From Phoenix dactylifera (lineage: Eukaryota > Streptophyta > Magnoliopsida > Arecales > Arecaceae): a DNA stretch of 64,000 nt. The number at the start of each line of letters is the position of its first letter. Position 1 is the stretch's first letter. A program made the translations under genes and the position numbers. The stretch lies in NCBI RefSeq assembly GCF_009389715.1, contig NC_052405.1, forward strand, positions 10,556,694 through 10,620,693. The letters run 5' to 3'. The notes below the pieces were generated by a model. The model saw only the letters and a list, made by a program, of their open reading frames with translations, did not search any database and was not told the DNA's origin. This document shows, one piece after another, positions 24,901 to 35,129 of this stretch.

Positions 24901-27900
24901 AACGGGCGCCAACTAAGCAGCGCAGAGGCCGAGCGCGCTACGCATCAGTTTCTGCGTGCCCGACCAGCTGAGCACGCTACGCACCGGTGTCTGCGCGCTC
25001 GGCCAGCCAAGCGCGCCAGCCAAACGAGGCAACGGCTGCGCGCGCTACGCACTGGCGCTTGCGCACTCGGCCAGCCGCGCACGCTAACCAAATGAGGCAT
25101 GCATCTAGATTGTGAAGAAATCTGTGGAGAGTCTACTTGTATGATTCGGCCTTAGGGCTTGGGCTAGGGAGAACCACATCAAGTTCTCACTAGATTAGGC
25201 TAGCCAGAGGAATGTCCACCTCTGCTAGATTGGGCTATTAGGAATTTCTTCCGAGTCCTTAGTAGATTGGGCTAGTGCGAAAACCTTGTATACCCCACTA
25301 GATTTATTTGTTTGCATTTGTACTTTGTATTCTTCATTTCAGTTCAAATGAATAGCCACTGTGCAATCAATTTTCATCCATCTGACTGTGTGTTCCAACC
25401 AAGTTGGGCGTAGGAATTTGCTGCCACTTCCAATTCATACGAGCAAACTCTTGGCGTTTACCTTCTAATCGGTCAACGGCAGCATTGCAACTCGGTAAGA
25501 AGCCAAGAGGCAAGGGAAGGCAATGGTGTGGGGCTTGGGGACCGAGAGTGCCTCCCATTATTGATGCTTTCATTGAGATAATATATCTCAAGAGGTAATG
25601 CCATACTTGAACTTTCTTTTCTTTAAATTTCAGCCTTGTAAAGATGGAGTCCGTGGAGAACTCAAATGACCACCAGCAAAGGATTGAGGCCTTAGAAAGC
25701 CATTCGGTGCAACATGGCAGGGCATTAAAAATCCTATCCAATATCTTGGCCGAGATGAGAAGAGGAGTGGAGATGAGAAGGGAGACGAATGCTAACTTAG
25801 AAAGATTGGAGAGGAGAATGGAAGAGAGGGGGAGAGAGAAATATTAGAGGGAGAGGCCTAGGTTGCATGCCTCAAGGCAGGGCCAGGCAAGAGAAGAGGA
25901 GAGTGAAGGAGGCAGTTGGGGTTATGGCATGAGAGAAAACAAGAGACTGGGGAGTAGAATAGAAGGATCCGGGATAGTGTTGGAGAGATGGGTTGAAGAA
26001 AATAGAGAAAGTGTGAGGCAAGAAGACTACTATGGGGACGAAATTATGGCCGAAGAGGAGTCCTTCCCCGCTCAAAGGCCTCATGGCCGAAGAGAGCATT
26101 GGGAGAGGAGAATGAGAGGAGGTCGGGATGAAGACTTTGATGAGGGGGGTCCTCGGTCAAGGGAGCGAGGGCTTAAGCCACCCAAAATAGATTTTTCAAA
26201 GTTTAGCGAGGAGACCCATATGAGTGGTTGGGCAAGGTAGATCAGTACTTTGATGTGTATGAAGTGCCAAGAACTGGTCAAGTAACCCTTGCTAGTTTTC
26301 ACCTAGAAGGCAGGACAAACCGGTGCTGGAGGTTGATTCGGGCCTTATATGAGAAGGAAGGCAGGAGAATGGGTTGGTCAGCCTTTGTAGATGAATTCAT
26401 GATGCAATGGGGACCTTCCGTCATCAACCATCATGGCCAACTCGCCAAACTTAAACAAGCAGGCAAGGTCCGAGGCTACATCGATGAGTTCCGACAGCTG
26501 CAAATATTGGTCAGCGGATGGTCCGAAGAAGCCTTGCTTGGGACCTTCATTGACGGTCTCAAACCATGGCTGGCCAAGGAGATAAAGCTCAAGCAGCCGA
26601 CCAGGTTGCAGGAGGCAATGCGTATGGTTGAGATCCTGGATCAAAGCTATCGGCTAGAGCGGCAAATGGCCAAGGATGGGTCCGACTATAAGGTCACCGA
26701 ATTCCTACCACCCAAAGCAAATTTTAGAGAAAAAGGGGCCGCGACATCCAGCAGTAAGCCGCAGCCTGTCAAGAAACTTACCCAAGAGGAGCTTCAAGAC
26801 CGCATCAAGCACAGTCTCTGTTTCAAATGCGGCGACAAATGGAGCCGTGAGCATCGCTGCAAGACTGGCCAGGCATACCTGCTGGACGTGGGCAGTGAGG
26901 AGGACTGCGACGAGGTAGCCCGGTCATATCCAACTTTCATCCTTGAGGACAAGGATATTCTTGAAGGAAGGGGGATTGATGGAAATCTTCCAAAACCACA
27001 CAGCCATGGCACTCAGCCAGGCGAGGTCCAAGCAACATTTGGAGACCAGATTGGGCAACTGATGAGCCTAGAGGCTGACCAAGCCTTAGGCAGCCAAAAC
27101 AGGCAAAGGCAAATCGGCACAGGCCAAAGACCAGCGCCTGTGCACGACAACAACAACGACAACGCGTAGGACCAGCCCGCATGCCAGAATTCGCCCCATC
27201 AGTACAACGGGCTCAAACGAAGCAGGGCAGAGGTCGAGCGCGCTACGCATCAGTGTTTGCGCGTCCGACCAGCCGAGCGCGCTACGCACTAGTGTCTGCG
27301 CGCCCGGCCAGCCGAGCGCGCTAGCCAAACGAGGCAACGTTCGCGCACGCTATGCACTAATGCTTGTGCGCCCGGCCAGCCGCGCGTGCCAACCAAACGA
27401 GGCATGCATCTAGATTGTGAAGAAACCTGTAGAGAGTCCACTTGTATGATTCGGCCTTAGGGCTTAGGCTAGGGAGAATCACATCAAGTTCTCGATAAAT
27501 TAGGCTAGCCAGAAGAATGTTTACCTCTGCTAGATTGGGCTATTAGGGATTCCTTCCGAGTCCTTAGTAGATTGGGCTAGTGCGGGAACTTTGTATACCC
27601 CACTAGATTTATTTGTTTGCACTTGTACTTTATATTCTTCATTTCGGTTCAAATGAATAGCTACTATGCAATCAAGTTTCATCCATCCGACTGTGTGTTC
27701 CAACCCAATTGGGCGTAGAAATTTGCTGCCACTTTCAATTCCTACGAGCAAACCCTTGGCGTTTACCTTCCAATCGGTCCACGGCAGCATTGCAACTCGG
27801 CAAGAAGCCAAGAGGCAAGGGAAGGCAATGGTATAGGGCTTGGGGACTGAGAGCGCCCCCCCATTAGTGTCCCACCTGGAGACATGCATGCAAGTTAACT

Positions 27901-30900
27901 TCTGCGCAGTCCAAGCTTTGATAAAACACTCGGTACTTCAAGTGAGCTTAGGTGTGGTGGGCCTGCGTGTATGTAAAAGATTTAGTGACCTAAGCATCCA
28001 ATGGCTGATGCAATGAATTTAAATGACTAAATCTCTTGTATCAAAATAGTTTAAATGGCCACTTGATTGCATGTGTGAGTTTCTGATCTTGTTCATAATG
28101 TGGTTCATGAAGCCATAAATCTAATCGTATCTAGGTGTAGAATGCACATGAAACAGTGGTTTCAATTTCCAAATTGATAACAAGGATTACAGCATCTATG
28201 AATGCCCAGCCACTTTGTTATGTGATACCTCCCACATGGTTAGGATCTTGTTGTTTAGGGAAAACAAAAGGAGGGAAATGGGTGGCCTAAATGGAGGCCT
28301 TGTTTATCCAACCCTGAGTTTTTCAGAATGCAACAAGCAATCTGGAAAGATAATTTCTAGCATCTCTAGGGTTGCAGATTTGATGGCCTTCTCCTTTCCT
28401 TTTTATCCTTTAATCTTGACAACTCTTGCATCTGCATGTGTTTGAGTGTTCAAAAAAGCCTAAATTTCACTTATTACATCAGTAGGACTGCTAAGCTCCC
28501 CCGTACCAAATGTTTATTTGAATTTTGAAGTTGTAATAGAGAAATTCAGTTAACTTGGTTATGCTAGACTGCTTTAACAATACCTTCTGTTTATTTTAAA
28601 GATAGCCAAATAGCAGGAATCTTTGTGAGCTTGCAGCCCAAACAGGAAGAAAATCCCTCTAAAAGATAAAAAGCCACAAAAGGATCTGATATATGAGATT
28701 CATTATTAGAAATATACCCAATATTTAAGGAAATCCTGTTGGAGACTATTAATTTTGACCAACAATTTCGAGTTTCCCATCCCTATTTATGGGAGGCCCT
28801 CTTTCTAGATTTGTGTTAGAGTTGTTTCTGTTGAACCAATGCAGAACTTGGGTTGCAAATTTTGGAATTTTAATATGTATACTGGCCAAGGTTGTGTCAT
28901 GAACCATAATTTGATTTCTTTGTGATTTTATTGAACAATAAACATCTACCTTTCTTGAGTCTTTAGCATCATTGTTGCACTCACCACTTTACCTTGCCCA
29001 CATTTGTTTTGCAGACACTTCAAAGAAAGTGGATTTATCTAATGAATCGTGGTTAATTTGCAGCTTTCACCTTGATCATGCTGCCTCATTGCCATACTTT
29101 CTGGAGAAGGTATGTGTCGATAATTCTGCAGGATGCTTATGCATTTTTTTCCACTGATTGTTCATAGTTTTTCTTTACTTGTGTCCTTAAATATTTGAAA
29201 CTAATCTGCAGACTACTTTCAAGGGCCGGGTTTTCATGACGCATGCAACTAAGGCTATTTACAGGTTGCTTTTGTCAGATTATGTGAAAGTGATCAAAGT
29301 TTCTGTTGAGGATATGCTGTATGATGAGCAAGATATTCTTCGTTCAATGGACAAAATTGAGGTAAGATAAAGCTTCTTAACAACTTCATATCAGGGAGCT
29401 TTCAGCCTTTGTGTGTTCCTTCTGATTTCTTTCACTCTCCACTATCTATTCTTTTATTTATAAATATGCAGTCTGTTGCTTCTGAAATGATTGCTCTTAG
29501 AAGCTGAACTTATATTTTTTATTTTGGTTTTGAATCTCTTTCTTAGCTTATCTAAGAAACATCAGAATTTCATTTGTGCACTTCTGTTTCTGCAAAGATC
29601 ATAGTTATTCTATGATGACCTTCATCAAATTATCCATATTGGGCCAGACTTTTCTCTATGATTCCTATTGGCATTGTTGAGAAGCTTTGCTTGGTTGATG
29701 GTCCTCCAATTTCAGTATATGACTTTCCTTGTTTTATCAAACTTTACTGCTTTCATCAAGCTCCATCATGATAAAACATTTTAGACTTTTCTCCTTCATG
29801 CCTTAAAAGATTATTCAACATAGATTACTCTAGTTGTTTTTTAGTCATAGGCTTCAGCTACCTCATGCATGATTAATGTTTAATGGTTACCACTTTGTGT
29901 GAGTGGTAATGTTTCCAGTTATCTGTTGGTCCTCGTTATGCCCATTTGGAAGTTATGTAGAGATAACGTCCTGAAGATTCTTGGAAGCCCCATTTGTCAT
30001 ATTTTTATTTCTTCTTTCCTTCACATTTTTTTAGATTTTAATTCTGTTAAGATCTTTCATAATGTTAGCTATATTTTTCTCCAATCTAGGATTTTTTGAT
30101 ATCAAAACTTTTTTTTTGTCTCTCTTGTTCTTAAGTTTGTTGAGCCTTGAAAGCTAATGATTGTTAGACCAACTATTTTGTTGAGATTCGAAATCTCCCT
30201 TGCTAATGTCAACCACAAACGAGCTTTCCTTCTTTCACTTTACCTGGTCTTTAGCACAAGAATGGTGCAGGCGTGTTAGTGTATGCAGGATCTTATGCAT
30301 ATCTCAATACTTTTATGTGCTTCCCCATCATTTAGATGCTGGACTAATTATTTTTTTGGTGCCATGAGTTTAAAAGATATTCCTGCGTAAATTTTGGTGT
30401 GTTTCTTCTTGTTCTTTAGCAGCACAATCTCAAGGAAGTAACTGTGGCTAGTATATCTGGATGCCCTAACAATGGCAGCTACCCATTCTCCTAAGAAAAA
30501 TACTCCTTTTCTAAAGGATGACATATTTTTGGTCAAATATGGGTAATAGCAAGAAGAAAAGTCAGGATGTTACAGTTTCCTAATCATTTAGTTATAACTT
30601 GATTGGAGGGCCCACAACCTTTTCATATCAAAATCTTTTAATTGTGTTGATCTGTTTCTAAATAATCTGATAATGTGAGGGTCCTTCCAACAATACCTCT
30701 ATGTAGGAAATTATCATGTCTTAGTTTATTTTTAATTCCCTAGGTCTTAAGTTAATGATGCCAGGAATCAATATTGTCAAGGCAGTCAGGTGGTCTCCAA
30801 GTGGAGAGGACCTCTAAATGCTATGGCAGACCGGCTAGAGACTCAGGTGGTCCTTTTGCTTTTTTTAAACAAATGTCAGCGTGTTTTGATTATTAAGCTG

Positions 30901-31874
30901 AAACCTTGTATCCCTTAATTTTTGTTTTCAGGTACATATTTTCATCCTCAAATGATATGGTTTTTTAGTTTAATAATAAGATATTGCTTTTCCTAACACA
31001 TGCTTTAAGAAAAATAATGGACCCCGTGAGTCAATAGGTGCCTAAGAATTGTCTATGCAATTCGGGTTCCTCTCCTTGTGGAACTGTCTGACAGCCTTGA
31101 CAGTTGAGAACCTTGTTGATTTCTGCAGAGAGAGGGGAAGAAAGCTGGATGAAAGCTTATATTATTACAAAAGATCTGATAAGCACAATAAACATCATTC
31201 CCCTTTAGAATGCTAAAAACCCTCCTGATGCTATCTTAATTGGAATGCGTTCTTCCCTCAGGCGTATCTTGCAAATGACAACGAAATGAATAACGTCTAT
31301 TGACTAACACTGGAGGAGGTAAACTGGGGAAAGATGGGAGGGGGGGAGCTTGACCTCTGCATATGATCACTCTGATCTTCTTGCGACATCATCTCTTCAC
31401 CTCATTTTATCGAACTGAAACAAATTCTTTTTTTTAGCAGGCATAAACTTTCACACCAAATTTGTCATTCTTGCAACTTGAGGTACAATCTACAATAATG
31501 ATCACTCCCACTGAAAGTTTAATGTCAGTCCTCCATCTAAAAAGCACCATATATTTATAATTTACCTTTAGAAATGTTGAAAGTCACTACCAAATGGCTT
31601 GTTAGACATGGAATTACAACAAATAGGGTGAATTCACAGACTTTGCATGCCCAAACACCCTGTCTTTGTCTTGTTTGCTTTACTCTCATACTGGGCAACA
31701 GCAGATGTCTTTAAGTGGGTCTTTGGCACTTCAATAATTGATAGAATTCAAAAGATCTATGCTTGTGGATGTGGCTATGCAAACTAGTGGGTGGGTGAGA
31801 TTGTTTATAGCAACTTATGATTAATATTAGATATCATTGTCTGTGTGCATTGCGTGTTGGGAAAAAAAATGGCG

Positions 31875-31906
<32 letters not shown>

Positions 31907-34135
31907 GGGGGGGGTGTGGGGGGGGTGAGGGTTAAAGTTTTAGGGCATGAAGTGACATAACAAGAAGTTGGCAAGGGAATTAGGGCAGGAAGTGGGTATA
32001 ATGTTAGTAAAGGTTGTACAGTTAAATTCTTATTAGGCTGCATGGCTAGCAAAATGTGGACTTCGCTATAATTTACCTTATTTCTTTAAGGAGTTAGGAG
32101 ATTATGTAGTGGAGTCAGATACGCATTTGGATGGGTTCTTCATTATGGACTGGAGCAGCTTGAATTAATTTTTGGATGGAGAAATGATTTTCCCCCTGTT
32201 CTCTCTTGAAAGGTGGCCTCAAATGACAAATAAATATACTACAAATTAGTGCTGGACATTGAACAGTATAAAGTAGCTGGGACAATCACCTGCTTAGTGA
32301 AGCCTCTTCCAACATTAGAGATCAGTAAAGTGTTCATGGTAAATTTGTGTGGTTGATCACTTGACAAGTCTGTATATCCAATGCCAACACGAACATAGTA
32401 TTACTTTGAATATCTTTATCTTGACATGACCTTTTTAAAAATTTTAATAAAATAGAAGCAATCGTACAAGATTAGATACTGTCCACCCTGTCTCCAGGTC
32501 ATAGACTTCCACCAGACACTTGAAGTGAATGGTATTCGCTTTTGGTGCTATACTGCTGGTCATGTTCTGGGTGCTGCCATGTTCATGGTTGATATTGCTG
32601 GTGTCCGGGTTCTATACACCGGTGACTACTCTCGTGAAGAGGACCGCCATCTCCGAGCTGCTGAAATTCCACAATTCTCCCCTGATATCTGTATCATTGA
32701 GTCCACCTGTGGTGTCCAGCTCCACCAGCCCCGTCTTATCCGAGAGAAGCGCTTTACAGATGTCATCCACTCAACCGTCTCCCAAGGTGGCCGTGTGCTT
32801 ATTCCTGCTTTTGCCCTTGGCAGAGCCCAAGAACTCCTCCTCATCCTGGATGAGTACTGGTCTAACCATGCAGAGCTCCATAACATTCCCATCTACTATG
32901 CCTCCCCTCTTGCCAAGAGATGCATGGCTGTCTACCAGACCTATATAAATGCCATGAATGAGAGGATTCGGAACCAGTTTGCAAACTCAAACCCATTCGA
33001 TTTTAAGCACATTTCTCCGTTGAAGAGCATAGAGAATTTTGCTGATGTGGGTCCATCAGTGGTTATGGCAAGTCCAGGTGGCCTCCAGAGTGGGCTTTCT
33101 AGACAACTGTTTGATAAATGGTGCACAGATAAAAAGAATGCTTGTGTTATTCCTGGGTATGTTGTGGAAGGGACACTCTTAAAAACCATCATCAATGAGC
33201 CAAAAGAAGTCACCCTAATGAATGGCCTCACTGCTCCTCTCAACATGCAGGTATATTACATCTCCTTCTCAGCTCATGCGGATTTCGCACAGACAAGCAC
33301 CTTCTTGAAGGAGCTCATGCCTCCCAATATAATTCTTGTCCATGGAGGAGCCAATGAGATGGCAAGGCTTAAGCAGAAGCTTATAACCCAATTTGCTGAT
33401 AGGAATGCTAAGATCATTTCCCCCAAGAACTGCCAGTCAGTGGAGATGTATTTTAGTTCCAAAAAAATGGCCAAAACAATTGGAAGGCTGGCTGACAAGA
33501 CACCAGAAGTTGGGGAAACAGTCAGCGGCTTACTGGTCAAGAAGGGCTTTACATATCAGATAATGGCATCGGATGATCTCCATGTCTTCTCACAGCTGTC
33601 CGCAGCGAATATTACCCAGAGGATCTCCGTCCCTTATTCTGGTGCTTTCGGAGTTATAAAGCATAGGTTGAAGCAGATATATGAGAGTGTGGAGTCCCCA
33701 TCAGAAGAGCCTGATGTACCAACATTGATTGTGCATGAAAGGGTGACGATAAGGCAGGAGTCAGAGAACTATGTGACATTGCAGTGGTCATCGGACCCCA
33801 TAAGCGACATGGTTTTGGACTCTGTAGTAGCTATGATCTTGAATATTAGCCGAGAAGGTCCAAAGGGGACAGCAGTTGCAGAGGCCAAGAAGACAGAGGA
33901 GGAAACAGAGAAGATGGCGCAGAAGGTAATATATGCTCTTTTTGTATCCTTGTTTGGGGATGTCAAGATTGGAGAGGAAGGAACACTGGTTGTGACTGTC
34001 GATGGGGATGTGGCGCGTCTGGATGGCAAGAATGGTGAAGTAGAATGTGAGAATGAGGGGTTGAAGGAGAGAGTAAAGACAGCATTCGGACAGATACAAA
34101 GTGCAGTGAGACCAATCCCGCCATCAGCATCTTGA
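21990..34135 (+). CDS. CPSF73-I: CPSF73-I copy A, pre-mRNA 3'-end endonuclease subunit
   Basis: Five coding exons are 21990-22148, 22272-22369, 29064-29109, 29212-29361 and 32498-34135, in phase with GT-AG borders. They give 696 residues, about the usual plant CPSF73-I length. The protein is the metallo-beta-lactamase/beta-CASP nuclease that cuts pre-mRNA at the poly(A) site in the nucleus. Zinc ligands are visible: HFHLDH at 86-91 (split by intron 2), H173 in GHVLGA, D194 in YTGDYS, H411 in SAHAD and H433 in LVHG. All are present, so catalysis is not excluded. However, it differs from copy B at family-conserved places: Pro to Leu at 60 (GIHP), Asp to Ala at 333 (FDDVGPS), Ala to Leu at 379 (VEGTLAK), Glu to Gly at 435 (VHGE) and Ser to Leu at about 591. 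The upstream TATA-like segment of copies B and C is missing. It is probably an expressed-or-decaying paralogue rather than the main gene. Confidence 0.93.
24925..25090. repeat. GC-rich ~42-bp tandem repeats inside the LTR
   Basis: Three to four degenerate units contain 'gcgctacgcac' followed by 'tgcgcgcccggccagcc', in otherwise AT-balanced LTR sequence. The same array is in the other LTRs at about 27235-27405, 51315-51475 and 53440-53565, with different unit numbers and internal deletions. GC content is far above the flank. Confidence 0.75.
25644..27169 (+). pseudogene. Ty3/gypsy-like gag of the TR-GAG element, frame-broken
   Basis: Three consecutive frames make up one gag: 25644-25847 (coiled-coil-like N-terminus, QRIEALESH and repeated Glu-Arg), 25863-26240 (ends [10 protein letters not shown]), and 26228-27169 (retrotransposon gag core, then a zinc knuckle). 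A frameshift near 26215-26235 separates the second and third, and a stop near 25845 separates the first and second. The gag core contains [18 protein letters not shown] and [13 protein letters not shown]. The knuckle [14 protein letters not shown] is the CCHC box that binds element RNA. The frame continues into the 3' LTR. The frameshift is also present in copy B, so gag was already broken before the A/B duplication or the element moved by a partner's gag. Confidence 0.8.
29362..32497 (+). other. CPSF73-I copy A intron 4 (3.1 kb)
   Basis: The intron is collinear with 55551-58647 in copy B and holds no credible gene or complete mobile element. Its only marked feature is the poly-G tract at 31876-31925. 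Confidence 0.75.
31876..31925 (+). repeat. Poly-G tract in CPSF73-I copy A intron 4
   Basis: Thirty uninterrupted G residues (31876-31905) are followed by further G runs broken by single A or T. On the transcribed RNA this is a G-quadruplex-prone run. The corresponding place in copy B (58065-58077) has only 13 G. Confidence 0.9.
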
Positions 34136-34616
34136 GATGTGTAACTACAGTATATTTGTTATTCAACTCTGCTGACTTTTTGGTGCTATGCCTCACATAA
34201 GCAGTTAGCAAGAGGCTTTGGCCTCAGGGGATTGTTGTATATTAAAAACTTTTCAGTGCTTGTAATCATCAAATTATCTAACACAACAGGTTTTATTTTG
34301 GAAATTTGTCCTCAGTCAAGTTTTATGTGATATTTGGATGGAAGAGGGAGATGTTGTAGACTTATTAATGTCATTGAGATTAATGTCTCTTATGTATCCT
34401 CTAATGAAGTTCTTGCAGGGGGTGTTATTTCATAATTTGAACTTAGATATTTATGAATGAGTTTATCTGCAGGTTTTTTTTTAAATGTACTGAGTTGAAA
34501 TTTGAGTATGATTATGCCATCTGGCGAAGTTGTCATCAGGCATACCTAACTTGTGGATGGAAGCGATTTCTTTGCTCCATTAGGAGATAAATTAATTTTA
34601 ATGTATAACTTTTCTA
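34136..34616 (+). other. 3' flank of CPSF73-I copy A up to the duplication junction
   Basis: The probable 3' UTR and downstream sequence are closely matched at 60286-60765 in copy B. No sharp canonical poly(A) signal stands out. The segment ends at 'aacttttcta', where homology to both other units switches. Confidence 0.6.
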
Positions 34617-35129
34617 TATTTAAGTAATGAGAAAGATAGGGAACAAAACTTTTCTATATTTAGGACACAATGGAATGGAAGCACACTCTCTCGAAGCTAA
34701 CGACCGGTGGTGGGTTGAAACTTGCATATATTTGTGGCCATGAAGGAGCAAACTAAAACATAATTTCAGAAAAGCATATATAATGATATAGCGGACCATA
34801 ACACTAGTTAGAACGTAAGCACTTCACTTCGTATATACAGTGGACCACAAAGCTTTAACAGCTACCTGGTTGTATCATAGGTATTTTGTATCTACATAAC
34901 ACTGGTTAGAACATAAAATTTAATAATAAACAACTTAAGAAGACATTGCTTAAACTACCAATATACAAAATTAAGCTAAAAAATCTTGAAACAGCGATCA
35001 TGTAAATCATAGCTGTTACAGCAATTATAGTGACATTGTAAAGGTAGCAATGCACGTAAGGCAGCCATTGTAGGCATTGAAACTGTATTATTTAAATCAA
35101 AGATAAAATGTCGAACATCAAAAAAATAA

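Larger units (their letters stand above)
24676..27866 (+). mobile_element. TR-GAG type non-autonomous LTR retrotransposon, copy A
   Basis: The 5' LTR is 24676-25560 and the 3' LTR 26977-27866. Both start TGATGGAAATC and end CCATTA. The 5-bp target duplication GTGTC stands at 24671-24675 and 27867-27871. A purine-rich tract (gaaggaaggggga, about 26963-26975) precedes the 3' LTR, and a probable primer-binding region follows the 5' LTR at 25561. The 1.4-kb interior encodes only a gag-like protein, with no protease, reverse transcriptase or integrase. That matches the gag-only elements called TR-GAG, probably mobilised by a Ty3/gypsy partner. It lies within CPSF73-I intron 2 in the sense direction. 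Confidence 0.88.
23040..28150. mobile_element. Inverted-repeat (foldback-like) element in CPSF73-I intron 2, copy A
   Basis: The left arm (about 23040-23250, containing 'aggcccatcacacctaagctcacttga') is the inverse complement of the right arm (about 27930-28150, containing 'tcaagtgagcttaggtgtggtgggcct'). Similarity runs over about 200 bp, including 'ttcatgaaccata' against 'tggttcatgaa'. With the TR-GAG removed, the whole element is about 1.9 kb. Related arms are at 48350-48560 and 54095-54320 in copy B, and at 62280-62490 and 63930 onward in copy C. The insertion is therefore older than all duplications. No transposase frame is visible, so the superfamily is undecided. Confidence 0.65.
22370..29063 (+). 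other. CPSF73-I copy A intron 2 (6.7 kb) filled with transposon sequence
   Basis: This long intron separates the first two residues of the zinc-ligand codon block (H86) from the rest of HFHLDH. From left to right it contains about 670 bp of plain AT-rich intron, an inverted-repeat arm at about 23040-23250, about 1.4 kb of non-coding element interior, the TR-GAG retrotransposon (24676-27866), the second inverted arm at about 27930-28150, then about 900 bp of plain intron. No independent gene is seen. Confidence 0.8.
13061..34616. repeat. Segmental tandem duplication, unit A
   Basis: The sequence from 'ttaagtaatgagaaagatag' at 13061 onward reappears at 34620 onward with only scattered substitutions. 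The match continues, interrupted by private insertions, through the methyltransferase exons 5 to 1, the intergenic region and the whole CPSF73-I gene, to the 'aacttttcta' at 34607-34616. The unit is about 21.6 kb. It is in direct orientation and directly abuts unit B. Confidence 0.92.

Noticed and set aside
32529..32948. 139-codon plus-strand frame overlapping the large CPSF73-I exon (and its twin at 58679-59098)
   Set aside because: It is an alternate-frame shadow of the conserved CPSF73-I exon with no independent features. Persistence in both copies follows from the recent duplication.
32626..34211. Several minus-strand frames of 80-103 codons opposite the CPSF73-I exon
   Set aside because: These are antisense shadows of a GC-balanced coding exon, with no motif or separate start context.
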